A DNA stretch of 64,000 bases from Psychroserpens sp. GTDB lineage: Bacteria; Bacteroidota; Bacteroidia; Flavobacteriales; Flavobacteriaceae. The first letter of the stretch is position 1. The number at the start of each line of letters is the position of its first letter. The position numbers and the translations under genes are program-made. Below are positions 34,845-42,797 of this stretch, one piece after another. The stretch spans positions 62,001-126,000 of the forward strand of contig JAEPNY010000004.1 in assembly GCA_017643165.1 (NCBI GenBank), read 5' to 3'. The notes beneath the pieces are model-generated. The model was not told the origin of the DNA and ran no database searches. It saw nothing but the letters and a program-made list of their open reading frames with translations.

Positions 34845-35323
34845 TCTAATCTTCGATACGTTCTAATAAGATAAAGCGTACATCCTATAAAAAAGCACCC
34901 AACTATTAAACCTGCCGTTTGATTGTCTTCTATTTCCTTTTGTAATTTATTGGAATCTATATAGTCCGTTTGATCCTTAGTAATCTGATAGATATGATTA
35001 TCATCCTTAATAACGAGTGTTAAGACATCTCCAGGTTGCACTTCATTTATAAACGTTTCCTTATTTAATGCTGACTTATAGATATTAGGTATTTCGTATT
35101 GTATACCATCTACATAAATGTGATAATAGGTTTTTGTAGTTCGGCTTACGCGTCGTTTTTTCTCTTCAAACAAATTAAAGGTTCCGTTAACAAGCTGTGA
35201 ATCGGTATCGTCCGTGGATAGGAATGAATATAGTGCAGCACAAGACAATAAAACACCTAATACAATCAAGAACAATATAGATTGTTTCGTGTCTAGCTTT
35301 GATTTCTTTCGCTTTTTACCCAT
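34841..35323 (-). CDS. Membrane protein with DUF3592-like extracytoplasmic domain
   Basis: A 160-residue protein with two transmembrane helices (about 16-37 and 135-153) around a hydrophilic domain (residues 40-130) whose pattern (TYYHIYVDGIQYEIPNIYKS, VQPGDVLTLVIK) resembles DUF3592-type domains. It begins with a run of lysines (MGKKRKKSKLDTK) and has no signal cleavage site. Function unknown. It overlaps the convergent protease gene at its 3' end and its start overlaps the stop of the FAD-binding protein gene by one base. Confidence 0.65.
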   Translation of the reverse strand: MGKKRKKSKLDTKQSILFLIVLGVLLSCAALYSFLSTDDTDSQLVNGTFNLFEEKKRRVSRTTKTYYHIYVDGIQYEIPNIYKSALNKETFINEVQPGDVLTLVIKDDNHIYQITKDQTDYIDSNKLQKEIEDNQTAGLIVGCFFIGCTLYLIRTYRRLD

Positions 35324-35925
35324 TAAATTTTATCGTGGACTTTGGTGTGTTTTCCGTCATTCCATACCGTTAGAATATCAGTGGCAACTTGAGCACCACT
35401 TCCTGAAGCAATTGCGAATTGACTTCGCCAGCCAGCCATCGTACCAGCCACATATAAGCCTTCAGCGACTAAATGGTCTTCATTTTTCAACCAAATACGA
35501 TCTTTTTCAATTACGGCTCTAGGGTGGGCTTCGACATAATCTTCTAATCCTGTAATGGTCAATAGATTTGTGTAACCTACAGCTATAACAACAAGCTTTG
35601 AATTGTAAACATTTTTATTTGTAGTAACTACATAGCCAGAATCGTATGCTTCAACAGATTTAACCTTTTCTTTTTCTATTTGGTCAACATGCGGATACAG
35701 CTCATGAAGTTGTGCTTTTCCTTGAGACAGGATATCAGCTCCTAAAGTCCCAGGGCCTAATCCCAGAACATTATTAAATAAAGCACTCTGTAAATGTGAC
35801 GTTTTTTGATGCATGATAATACCAATACGCTTGTCTGCGGCGTAGGCTTTAGGTTGAGCTGAACCCAAAACTAAGGCGCAAGACATACCAGCCGCACCTC
35901 CACCAATAATCAAAGCATCGTACAT
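35323..35925 (-). CDS. Short FAD-dependent oxidoreductase, single Rossmann domain
   Basis: A 200-residue flavoprotein of the pyridine-nucleotide-disulphide oxidoreductase superfamily. The ADP-binding motif GGGAAGMSCAL opens the protein (residues 8-18) and the second flavin-binding motif GLYVAGTMAGWRSQFAIASG closes it (about 160-179). The usual NAD(P)H domain is absent and no CxxC redox pair is seen, so it looks like the FAD domain alone of a thioredoxin-reductase-like enzyme. Partner and substrate unknown. It lies in a tight run with the DUF3592-like gene and a small membrane gene, each overlapping by one base. Confidence 0.75.
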   Translation of the reverse strand: MYDALIIGGGAAGMSCALVLGSAQPKAYAADKRIGIIMHQKTSHLQSALFNNVLGLGPGTLGADILSQGKAQLHELYPHVDQIEKEKVKSVEAYDSGYVVTTNKNVYNSKLVVIAVGYTNLLTITGLEDYVEAHPRAVIEKDRIWLKNEDHLVAEGLYVAGTMAGWRSQFAIASGSGAQVATDILTVWNDGKHTKVHDKI

Positions 35926-36128
35926 CAGTTCTTACCTTTAAGTTTATCATCAACGCGTTTCGATAACCTCAAAATCTGAAGCAAGGCAATTGCACAAAGT
36001 GCAGCTAAAATTGTTATTAATGCAATGACACTATCGCCTTCAAATAAATTTTCAAAATTTAGTTTAGTCGCGTTATAAATGATTAGTGCAGTAGCAAGAA
36101 TCGTAATGATAATGGTAAAATATTTCAT
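35925..36128 (-). CDS. Small two-helix membrane protein
   Basis: A 67-residue protein with two transmembrane helices (about 2-20 and 33-55) and a basic C-terminal tail (RLSKRVDDKLKGKN). It has no recognisable family. It starts 8 bases after the marC stop and overlaps the following gene by one base, so it belongs to the minus-strand run marC, small protein, FAD protein, DUF3592-like. Confidence 0.7.
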   Translation of the reverse strand: MKYFTIIITILATALIIYNATKLNFENLFEGDSVIALITILAALCAIALLQILRLSKRVDDKLKGKN

Positions 36129-36136
36129 AGCTTTTT

Positions 36137-36730
36137 TTATACCAGTTCGAAAAGTGCTTTAATGTTGTGTGCAAATAATTTAACCGCAATGGCTAAGAGG
36201 ATAACACCAAATACTTTTCTAATAATGTTAATTCCGTTTTGCCCTATAAAACGCTCAATTCTAACTGAGGTTTTAAGCACAACAAAGATAATGATAACAT
36301 TTAGGATTACAGCTATGATTATATTTTCAATACGATACTCTGCACGTAGTGATAATAAAGTCGTTAAACTTCCTGGCCCAGCAATTAACGGAAAGGCCAA
36401 AGGGAATACCGATGCCGTCATCGCTGCGTTTTCATCTTGCTTGTAGAGCGTGATGCCTAAGATCATCTCTAAGGCGATGAAAAATAAGATAAAGGCACCT
36501 GCAACTGCAAATGAATTCACATCTACACCAATTACAGATAATATGATCTTTCCAACAAATAAAAAGATAATCATTATGACACCTGCAATGATAGAGGCTT
36601 TCTCACTCTGAATGTGTCCGACTTTTTTCCGCAGATCTATGATAATAGGAATATTTCCAATGATATCAATTACCGCAAAAAGGACCATAAAGGCTGTAAA
36701 TATTTCTTTAAAATTCAATTGAATTTCCAT
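36137..36730 (-). CDS. MarC family membrane protein (UPF0056)
   Basis: A 197-residue inner-membrane protein with six predicted helices. The conserved FPLAFPLIAGPGSLTTLLSL (near residue 110) and the initial NFKEIFTAFMVLFAVIDIIGNIP identify the MarC/UPF0056 family, whose function is unknown despite the historical drug-resistance name. I start at the ATG at 36730 (MEIQLNF): an upstream TTG at 36751 lies inside the -7 box TACTTTTG and cannot be the start. Confidence 0.85.
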   Translation of the reverse strand: MEIQLNFKEIFTAFMVLFAVIDIIGNIPIIIDLRKKVGHIQSEKASIIAGVIMIIFLFVGKIILSVIGVDVNSFAVAGAFILFFIALEMILGITLYKQDENAAMTASVFPLAFPLIAGPGSLTTLLSLRAEYRIENIIIAVILNVIIIFVVLKTSVRIERFIGQNGINIIRKVFGVILLAIAVKLFAHNIKALFELV

Positions 36731-36748
36731 AGGTTCTAAATTTTGCCG

Positions 36749-36756
36749 CAAAAGTA
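36749..36756 (-). promoter_or_regulatory. -7 box of the marC operon
   Basis: TACTTTTG on the minus strand matches TAnnTTTG, 19 bases before the ATG at 36730. It decides the start codon of that gene. No clear -33 box. Confidence 0.5.
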
Positions 36757-36802
36757 GGATATTAAGTGAGATTATTGCTATTAAATTATTGTAAAGTTTG
36801 TC

Positions 36803-36810
36803 TATTTTTG
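36803..36810 (+). promoter_or_regulatory. -7 box of the DUF3109 gene
   Basis: TATTTTTG matches TAnnTTTG, 28 bases before the ATG at 36838. A TTG at 36775-36777 is 25 bases upstream, slightly too far for the usual spacing. Confidence 0.45.
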
Positions 36811-36837
36811 TTTCGATTTATTTAATGAGAATCCCAC

Positions 36838-37404
36838 ATGTTTCAGTTAGGAAAAACTATAGTTTCTGAAGAAATAATTGACAACGATTTTGTGTGCAAT
36901 TTATCGGCATGCAAAGGCGCTTGTTGTGTAGAAGGTGATGCTGGAGCACCACTGGATAAGGAGGAAACGGAAATCCTAAATGATATCTATCCGAAAGTAA
37001 AACCATTTCTACGAAAGGAAGGAATAGCTGCCATAGAAGCTCAAGGTCGTTTTATTACAACACCATTTGGAGATTATGAAACACCATTGATTAATGGTGC
37101 TGATTGTGCTTATGTTATTTTTGATGATAAGAATACAGCACTCTGCGGAATTGAGGAGGCCTATAATCAAGGTGAGATCTCTTGGAAAAAACCGTTGTCT
37201 TGTCATTTATATCCTGTTCGCATAAAACAGTATTCAGAATTCGCTGCAGTGAACTACGAGAAATGGGATATTTGTAATCCAGCATGTAGTTTGGGTAAAG
37301 AATTGCAAGTTCCTGTTTATAAATTCGTAAAAGAGGCATTGATTAGGAAATTCGGTCAAGATTGGTATGACGAACTCGAAAAAGTCGCAGCTTCACGCGA
37401 TTAA
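36838..37404 (+). CDS. DUF3109 family cysteine-rich protein
   Basis: A 188-residue soluble protein with ordered cysteines: C25, C30 and the pair at 34-35 in FVCNLSACKGACCVEG, then further single Cys in ADCAYVIF, TALCGIEE, LSCHLYPVR and DICNPAC. The pattern is that of DUF3109 (related to the YkgJ-type zinc or iron-sulphur proteins). A bound metal cluster is likely but the role is unknown. It is transcribed alone, diverging from marC. Confidence 0.85.
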   Translation: MFQLGKTIVSEEIIDNDFVCNLSACKGACCVEGDAGAPLDKEETEILNDIYPKVKPFLRKEGIAAIEAQGRFITTPFGDYETPLINGADCAYVIFDDKNTALCGIEEAYNQGEISWKKPLSCHLYPVRIKQYSEFAAVNYEKWDICNPACSLGKELQVPVYKFVKEALIRKFGQDWYDELEKVAASRD

Positions 37405-37758
37405 TACTATATGTTATTTTAAATTATCTACACTAAAAAATACACTTCAATTTTAGTGACAAAAACTGAGCGTGCTCAAGTTTAAAAAGCCTAGTAAACA
37501 TCCCTTGTGAGGACTATTTTAATAAGAGAATACTTACGAAATATAATTTCAAAAACTATTTATAAACAATTGAAAATCAATAAGTTAAAATTATTTTTAA
37601 CATTTCTTTGATTTTTTTGTCAAATATTCAATTGTTAAAAACTTGTTGAAAAGCTTTCTAAAAAAACTGTAAAATATCTGATACAATTTTGAATCTTTGT
37701 TAGTCCCAAATCACACGAAATTTTTCATCCAATTTATTAACTCTAAAACGCGTTACAT
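37405..37758. other. Intergenic region upstream of nrdB
   Basis: These 354 bases hold no supported gene. Near the left end are an inverted repeat CACTAAAA (37431-37438) / TTTTAGTG (37451-37458) and a second imperfect hairpin AAACTGAG (37463-37470) / CTCAAGTTT (37475-37483). The rest is very AT-rich with runs of A and T, like upstream activating sequence. The best -7 candidate before nrdB is AATCTTTG about 65 bases upstream of its ATG. No NrdR-type box is recognised. Confidence 0.5.
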
Positions 37759-38739
37759 ATGTCTCAAGCTGTAGAACCAATTTTGCAAGAAAATAAAGAT
37801 CGATTTGTTATTTTTCCTATTCAACACCATGATATTTGGGAATGGTATAAGAAATCTGAAGCCTCTTTTTGGACGGCAGAAGAAATTGATCTTCACCAAG
37901 ATCTTACAGATTGGACGGCGAAATTAAATGACGATGAGCGCTATTTCATCAAACACATTCTTGCGTTTTTTGCTGCGAGTGATGGAATTGTAAATGAAAA
38001 TTTAGCTGAAAACTTTGTGAATGAGGTACAATACAGTGAAGCTAAGTTTTTCTACGGCTTCCAGATCATGATGGAAAATATCCACAGTGAGACCTATTCT
38101 CTATTAATCGATACCTACGTTAAGGATGAGAAGGAAAAAGATCTGCTATTTAATGCCATAGAGAATTTTCCAGCAATTAAGAAAAAGGCGGATTGGGCAT
38201 TGAAATGGATTGATTCACCAAGTTTTGCTGAGCGTTTAATCGCATTTGCAGCAGTAGAAGGTATTTTCTTCTCAGGAGCATTTTGTTCAATTTTCTGGTT
38301 AAAGAAAAGAGGTTTAATGCCTGGATTAACTTTCTCTAACGAGTTGATATCAAGAGATGAAGGTGTACACTGCGATTTCGCTGTTCACTTACACAACAAC
38401 CACCTTGTAAACAAAGTGCCAAAAGAAAGAATCAGAGAGATCATCGTTGATGCTTTAAATATAGAAAGAGAGTTCATTACTGAATCATTACCAGCGAGTC
38501 TTATTGGTATGAATTCAAAATTGATGACTCAATACCTAGAATTTGTAACTGACAGATTGTTAGGTGAATTAGGATGTGAGAAAGAGTATAACGCAAGTAA
38601 TCCATTTGATTTCATGGATATGATTTCCTTACAAGGGAAAACCAACTTCTTCGAAAAACGTGTTTCTGAATACCAAAAGGCTGGTGTGTTGAATAAAGAA
38701 GAAGAAAAAGATAAGTTCAGTTTTGACGCTGACTTTTAA
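37759..38739 (+). CDS. nrdB: Class Ia ribonucleotide reductase, beta subunit (eukaryote-like)
   Basis: A 326-residue diiron-tyrosyl radical subunit. The metal ligands are visible at D75, E106, H109, E167, E201 and H204, and the radical tyrosine is Y113 in IHSETYSLL. The sequence follows eukaryotic R2 closely along its length: [72 protein letters not shown] and the C-terminal tail FSFDADF, which in this type docks onto the alpha subunit. It provides the radical for reduction of all ribonucleotides under aerobic conditions. nrdA follows after a 185-base spacer that looks structured. Confidence 0.97.
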   Translation: MSQAVEPILQENKDRFVIFPIQHHDIWEWYKKSEASFWTAEEIDLHQDLTDWTAKLNDDERYFIKHILAFFAASDGIVNENLAENFVNEVQYSEAKFFYGFQIMMENIHSETYSLLIDTYVKDEKEKDLLFNAIENFPAIKKKADWALKWIDSPSFAERLIAFAAVEGIFFSGAFCSIFWLKKRGLMPGLTFSNELISRDEGVHCDFAVHLHNNHLVNKVPKERIREIIVDALNIEREFITESLPASLIGMNSKLMTQYLEFVTDRLLGELGCEKEYNASNPFDFMDMISLQGKTNFFEKRVSEYQKAGVLNKEEEKDKFSFDADF

Positions 38740-38780
38740 TCGAAGCAATTAATAAACCATTATAGATTTTAAGTGAACAT

Positions 38781-38903
38781 CCGTTTCTAACTAACTAACG
38801 GGAATCAACAAATTCATCTTAAATCAAATTCAATTTCTAAGTGTGATTGCCAGATCATGCTTGGGCTAACTAATAATCCCTTTCTGGAACGGTGTATTCC
38901 AGA
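38781..38903 (+). promoter_or_regulatory. Structured spacer between nrdB and nrdA
   Basis: The spacer contains two or three stems on the plus strand: CCGTT (38781-38785) with AACGG (38797-38801); GGG/CCC around CTAACTAATAAT (38863-38880); and a perfect 7-bp stem TCTGGAA (38883-38889) with TTCCAGA (38897-38903), loop CGGTGTA. The last ends 21 bases before the nrdA ATG. CTAACTAA recurs in the first two loops. It may be a cis-acting RNA, processing site or attenuator. Confidence 0.4.
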
Positions 38904-38937
38904 GGCTAAAAAAACGTGTAAACTATGTATGTATTAA
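38857..38937 (+). CDS. Possible upstream reading frame overlapping the nrdA start
   Basis: An ATG at 38857 opens a 26-residue frame ([13 protein letters not shown] then [13 protein letters not shown]) whose stop lies 13 bases inside nrdA, in another frame. It covers the stem-loop before nrdA and ends with CKLC. No ribosome binding site is convincing, so it may be accidental; if translated it could couple or hinder nrdA initiation. Confidence 0.2.
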   Translation: MLGLTNNPFLERCIPEAKKTCKLCMY

Positions 38938-41396
38938 AAAGAGACGGAAGGAAAGAACCAATGATGTTCGATAAGATAACCGCACGTGTGCGAAAGTTGT
39001 GTTATGGACTCAATGAACTTGTAGATCCTGTTAAAGTGGCTATGCGTGTCATCGAAGGACTTTACGACGGTGTAACCACTAGTGAATTAGATAATCTAGC
39101 AGCTGAAATTGCAGCAACAATGACGACTGCTCATCCTGATTATGCAAAACTAGCAGCTCGAATTTCCGTTTCTAACTTACATAAAAACACTAAAAAATCT
39201 TTTAGTGAGGTTATGGAAGATTTATATACTTATGTAAATCCTCGTACAGGTAAAAAAGCACCATTATTGTCTGATGAGGTTTATAATGTGATCAAGGAGA
39301 ATAAAGATAAATTAGATTCAGCAATCATTTACAACCGTGATTTTGGTTATGATTACTTCGGATTTAAAACCCTTGAGCGTTCATACCTTCTGAAACTGAA
39401 CGGACAAATTGCAGAACGTCCACAACACATGTTGATGAGAGTATCTGTTGGGATTCATCTAGACGATTTAGATGCAGCTCTAGAGACCTATGAGTTAATG
39501 TCTAAAAAATTCTTTACACACGCTACACCTACACTATTTAATTCTGGTACACCAAAACCTCAAATGTCGTCATGTTTCTTATTAACAATGAAGGATGATA
39601 GTATAGATGGGATTTACGATACATTGAAACAAACCGCTAAGATTTCACAATCAGCGGGAGGAATAGGATTATCTATTCACAATATAAGAGCTACAGGAAG
39701 TTATATTGCTGGGACTAATGGGACTTCAAACGGAATCGTTCCTATGCTTCGCGTTTATAACGACACAGCAAGATATGTTGATCAAGGAGGTGGAAAGCGT
39801 AAAGGTAGTTTTGCGATCTATTTAGAGACTTGGCATGCTGATATCTTTGATTTCTTAGATCTTAAGAAAAACCATGGTAAGGAGGAAATGCGAGCTAGAG
39901 ATTTATTCTATGCAATGTGGATTTCTGATCTTTTCATGAAACGTGTTCAGGAAGATGGTGAATGGACATTAATGTGTCCTAACGAGTGCCCAGGATTGGC
40001 CGATACGCATAGCGAGGAGTTTGAAGCCCTATATACGAAGTATGAGGCTGAAGGAAAAGGTAGAAAAACAATTAAGGCGAGAGAGCTTTGGGAGAAAATC
40101 TTAGAATCTCAAATCGAAACTGGTACACCTTATATGTTGTATAAAGATGCTGCAAACCGTAAATCAAATCAGCAAAATCTTGGAACGATCAAGTCATCTA
40201 ACTTGTGTACTGAGATACTAGAATATACGTCTCCTGATGAAGTGGCAGTATGTAACTTGGCATCAATCGCCTTACCGATGTTTGTTAAGAATGGCGCGTT
40301 TGATCACAAAGAATTATTCAGAATTACAAAACGTGTAACGAAGAACTTAAACCGAGTGATCGATAGAAATTACTACCCAGTAAAAGAAGCTGAGAACTCA
40401 AACTTCCGTCATAGACCAATTGGTTTAGGCGTTCAGGGACTTGCCGATACCTTCATTAAGCTTCGTATGCCATTTACAAGTGATGAAGCAAAAGCATTGA
40501 ACCAAGAGATTTTTGAAACATTATATTATGCTGCTGTGACGGCCTCAATGGAAGAAGCTAAAAAGGATGGTCCTTACCAAACGTATGAAGGGTCTCCAAT
40601 TAGTAAAGGCGAATTCCAGCATAACCTTTGGAATATTAAAGATGAAGAATTAAGCGGTCGTTGGGATTGGGCGAAATTGCGTAAGCAAGTCCTTAAAAAT
40701 GGTGTTAGAAATTCATTATTAGTGGCGCCAATGCCAACTGCATCGACATCGCAAATCCTTGGAAACAATGAATGTTTCGAGCCATATACATCTAATATTT
40801 ATACAAGACGTGTATTATCTGGAGAGTTTATCGTTGTGAACAAGCACTTACTAGAAGACCTGGTAGAGCTTGGCTTATGGAACGAAGGATTAAAGCAAGA
40901 TATCATGAGAGCTAATGGTTCTGTTCAGAATATTGATGTGATTCCTCAAGACATTAAAGAGCTTTACAAAACGGTTTGGGAGTTGAGTATGAAAGACATT
41001 ATTGATATGTCACGTCAGAGAGGCTATTTTATTGACCAATCACAATCGCTAAACTTATTTATGGAAGGAGCGACTATGGCAAAATTAACGTCAATGCATT
41101 TCTATGCATGGAAGAGTGGCTTAAAAACAGGAATGTATTACTTAAGAACGAAGAGTGCTGTAGATGCCATTAAGTTTACACTAGATAAAAAGAAAAAAGA
41201 GCAACCAGTTGCAGAAACTGTAGAAGTTGATAATACAGCAATTATAGAGAAGCAACAGGAGAAAGCTAAAAAAACAGCAGCGAAGTTTGCTCAGCAAACT
41301 ACTGAGGTAGAGCCAATGACTGCAGAAGAGATGAAGGCATTAATAGCGCAGGCTAAAGAGTCTGAAGGCGATGATTGCCTAATGTGTGGCTCATAA
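38925..41396 (+). CDS. nrdA: Class Ia ribonucleotide reductase, alpha subunit (eukaryote-like)
   Basis: An 823-residue catalytic subunit. An N-terminal ATP cone (about residues 1-90, [20 protein letters not shown]) is present, so the enzyme should be shut off by dATP. The active-site cysteines are C217 (MSSCFLL), the radical cysteine C428 in SNLCTEI and C443 in AVCNLAS, and the shuttle pair is C818/C821 in the C-terminal CLMCGS. These positions are within one residue of human RRM1 (218, 429, 444), and the last six residues match it. It reduces ribonucleoside diphosphates. It follows nrdB after a 185-base spacer and ends before a strong terminator. Confidence 0.97.
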   Translation: MYVLKRDGRKEPMMFDKITARVRKLCYGLNELVDPVKVAMRVIEGLYDGVTTSELDNLAAEIAATMTTAHPDYAKLAARISVSNLHKNTKKSFSEVMEDLYTYVNPRTGKKAPLLSDEVYNVIKENKDKLDSAIIYNRDFGYDYFGFKTLERSYLLKLNGQIAERPQHMLMRVSVGIHLDDLDAALETYELMSKKFFTHATPTLFNSGTPKPQMSSCFLLTMKDDSIDGIYDTLKQTAKISQSAGGIGLSIHNIRATGSYIAGTNGTSNGIVPMLRVYNDTARYVDQGGGKRKGSFAIYLETWHADIFDFLDLKKNHGKEEMRARDLFYAMWISDLFMKRVQEDGEWTLMCPNECPGLADTHSEEFEALYTKYEAEGKGRKTIKARELWEKILESQIETGTPYMLYKDAANRKSNQQNLGTIKSSNLCTEILEYTSPDEVAVCNLASIALPMFVKNGAFDHKELFRITKRVTKNLNRVIDRNYYPVKEAENSNFRHRPIGLGVQGLADTFIKLRMPFTSDEAKALNQEIFETLYYAAVTASMEEAKKDGPYQTYEGSPISKGEFQHNLWNIKDEELSGRWDWAKLRKQVLKNGVRNSLLVAPMPTASTSQILGNNECFEPYTSNIYTRRVLSGEFIVVNKHLLEDLVELGLWNEGLKQDIMRANGSVQNIDVIPQDIKELYKTVWELSMKDIIDMSRQRGYFIDQSQSLNLFMEGATMAKLTSMHFYAWKSGLKTGMYYLRTKSAVDAIKFTLDKKKKEQPVAETVEVDNTAIIEKQQEKAKKTAAKFAQQTTEVEPMTAEEMKALIAQAKESEGDDCLMCGS

Positions 41397-41414
41397 TAAT
41401 TAAGTGTTAAATTT

Positions 41415-41443
41415 AAAAAGCACCTCATTGAGGTGCTTTTTTT
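41415..41443. terminator. Terminator after nrdA, usable in both directions
   Basis: AAAAAGCACCTC (41415-41426) and GAGGTGCTTTTT (41430-41441) form a 12-bp stem with a 3-base loop and flanking A and T runs, 18 bases after the nrdA stop. The convergent gene at 41503 ends 60 bases beyond. Confidence 0.88.
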
Positions 41444-41502
41444 ATGTCTAAGATGAAGCCAATTAATATTATTTGTCTTTTTAAGTGTATGGCAATTAAA
41501 AT

Positions 41503-42234
41503 CTAGTTATTTAAGGTGTCTGTGCCTAAAAAACCGTCATTTTTATTGTAATACCATTGTCTAACTTTAGGCAGTTTAATACCACTAATCTCTGTGATGT
41601 CACTTAACAATATGTATTCGCCACTATCAGAGATTATCGATCCTTTGTTGTCAGTTTTATAAAATTGATAGACTTCCATAGCGAAGGTCTCTGGATCAAA
41701 ATAAAAGTTCCAAATATCTGAACCAACTGTAGCCTCATAACGCACTCGTAAAACCCAATAGTATTTTCCTTTAAATTCCTTTTCAATGACTTTACGATCG
41801 ATGATGGTTCCAGGGTCTTTCAGCTTCATAGGTAAGCCATAGAGATAGGTATAATAGTTTTTATAAAGCTCGGCTCTTTCACAGTTCAAATTATGGCGTT
41901 CCATTTGGTCTTTGGTTGGATTATCGTTTCCGTTGAGACGAAAAGAACAGTTGTTTTTATCAATCGTATATTCCGTGGTAATGGTATCTCTAGTCGCAGT
42001 CACTCTAAAGTATTCTTTTGGTAAGTTTATGACAATGGTACTATGCCTGTCAGCGTTTTTAGGTGTGGTCATAGTAACCTGTAATGTGTCATTAAAACTG
42101 GCCCATTGACCTTCAGGATCATGAAATGCAATAGCCTTATCTAAAACTTCATCTGCAGTTAAAATTTGGGCTTGACCAAATGAAATACATAGGAGTGGAA
42201 GTAGCGCTGTAAAAAAATATTTAGTGATTGTCAT
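41503..42234 (-). CDS. Periplasmic protein of DUF6503-like type
   Basis: A 243-residue protein with a signal peptide (1-23, ending FGQAQ) and an all-beta body (repeated strands such as YYWVLRVRYEAT, IWNFYFDPETFAMEVYQF and GEYILLSDITEISGIKLPKVRQWYY). It resembles the DUF6503 family of secreted flavobacterial proteins and, in overall pattern, LolA/LolB-type lipid-binding folds. There is no lipobox. Function unknown. It is transcribed divergently from the RDD gene. Confidence 0.6.
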   Translation of the reverse strand: MTITKYFFTALLPLLCISFGQAQILTADEVLDKAIAFHDPEGQWASFNDTLQVTMTTPKNADRHSTIVINLPKEYFRVTATRDTITTEYTIDKNNCSFRLNGNDNPTKDQMERHNLNCERAELYKNYYTYLYGLPMKLKDPGTIIDRKVIEKEFKGKYYWVLRVRYEATVGSDIWNFYFDPETFAMEVYQFYKTDNKGSIISDSGEYILLSDITEISGIKLPKVRQWYYNKNDGFLGTDTLNN

Positions 42235-42245
42235 GAAATTAACGG

Positions 42246-42275
42246 TTTGATTTTAAATCTGTAATGCTATATTTG
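42246..42275 (+). promoter_or_regulatory. Promoter of the RDD-family gene
   Basis: TTTG (42246-42249) is followed after 18 bases by a perfect TATATTTG (42268-42275), with the ATG at 42300, so the leader is about 20 bases. Confidence 0.7.
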
Positions 42276-42299
42276 AGTACCAAAACTAATAATTAAATC

Positions 42300-42797
42300 A
42301 TGAACAAAACCATCACAAAGGATGTCTTAGCAACTAAGGGCGTTCGATTTCTCAACTTTATCATCGATTATATTGTATTCATCATTATTAATTTTGCCAT
42401 AGGAGCAGCCATTGGTTTCTTTTCGGAGATTACAGGTAATTACGCCGTTTATGACTTCATAGTTTATAACGATAGTATTCTATTTGAATACGGATATACG
42501 ATTGTCATCTGGACGATTTATTATACAACAATGGAAACTTTAACGGGTAAAAGTGTAGGGAAATTTATCACGAAATCAAAAGCGGTTATGGCCGACGGTT
42601 CTAAGCTTACGTTTGAAAAGGCACTTGTAAGATCATTATGTCGATTTATTCCGTTTGAGCCATTTTCATTCTTAGGTGAAGATGGAAAAGGATGGCACGA
42701 TTCTATTACGAAAACCTTCGTTGTTGATGACAAAAAATTCTTGGAAAAACAAGAAACCGAACAAGGGCTCGAAGAATTAGGAAAAATAGGCGAATAA
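42300..42797 (+). CDS. RDD family membrane protein
   Basis: A 165-residue membrane protein with three or four helices (about 18-42, 60-80, and one near 100-120). The first helix region holds GVRFLNFIIDYIVFIIINF with the Arg-Asp pair typical of RDD proteins, and KSVGKFITKSKAV with the following SLCRFIPFEPFSFLG is the second RDD signature. Some members exchange sodium or other ions, but a role is not established. It ends one base before the convergent phosphate transporter. Confidence 0.8.
   Translation: MNKTITKDVLATKGVRFLNFIIDYIVFIIINFAIGAAIGFFSEITGNYAVYDFIVYNDSILFEYGYTIVIWTIYYTTMETLTGKSVGKFITKSKAVMADGSKLTFEKALVRSLCRFIPFEPFSFLGEDGKGWHDSITKTFVVDDKKFLEKQETEQGLEELGKIGE

Noticed and set aside
36731-36751. 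TTG start for MarC at 36751
   Set aside because: The TTG is part of the -7 box TACTTTTG; the ATG at 36730 is the first usable start.
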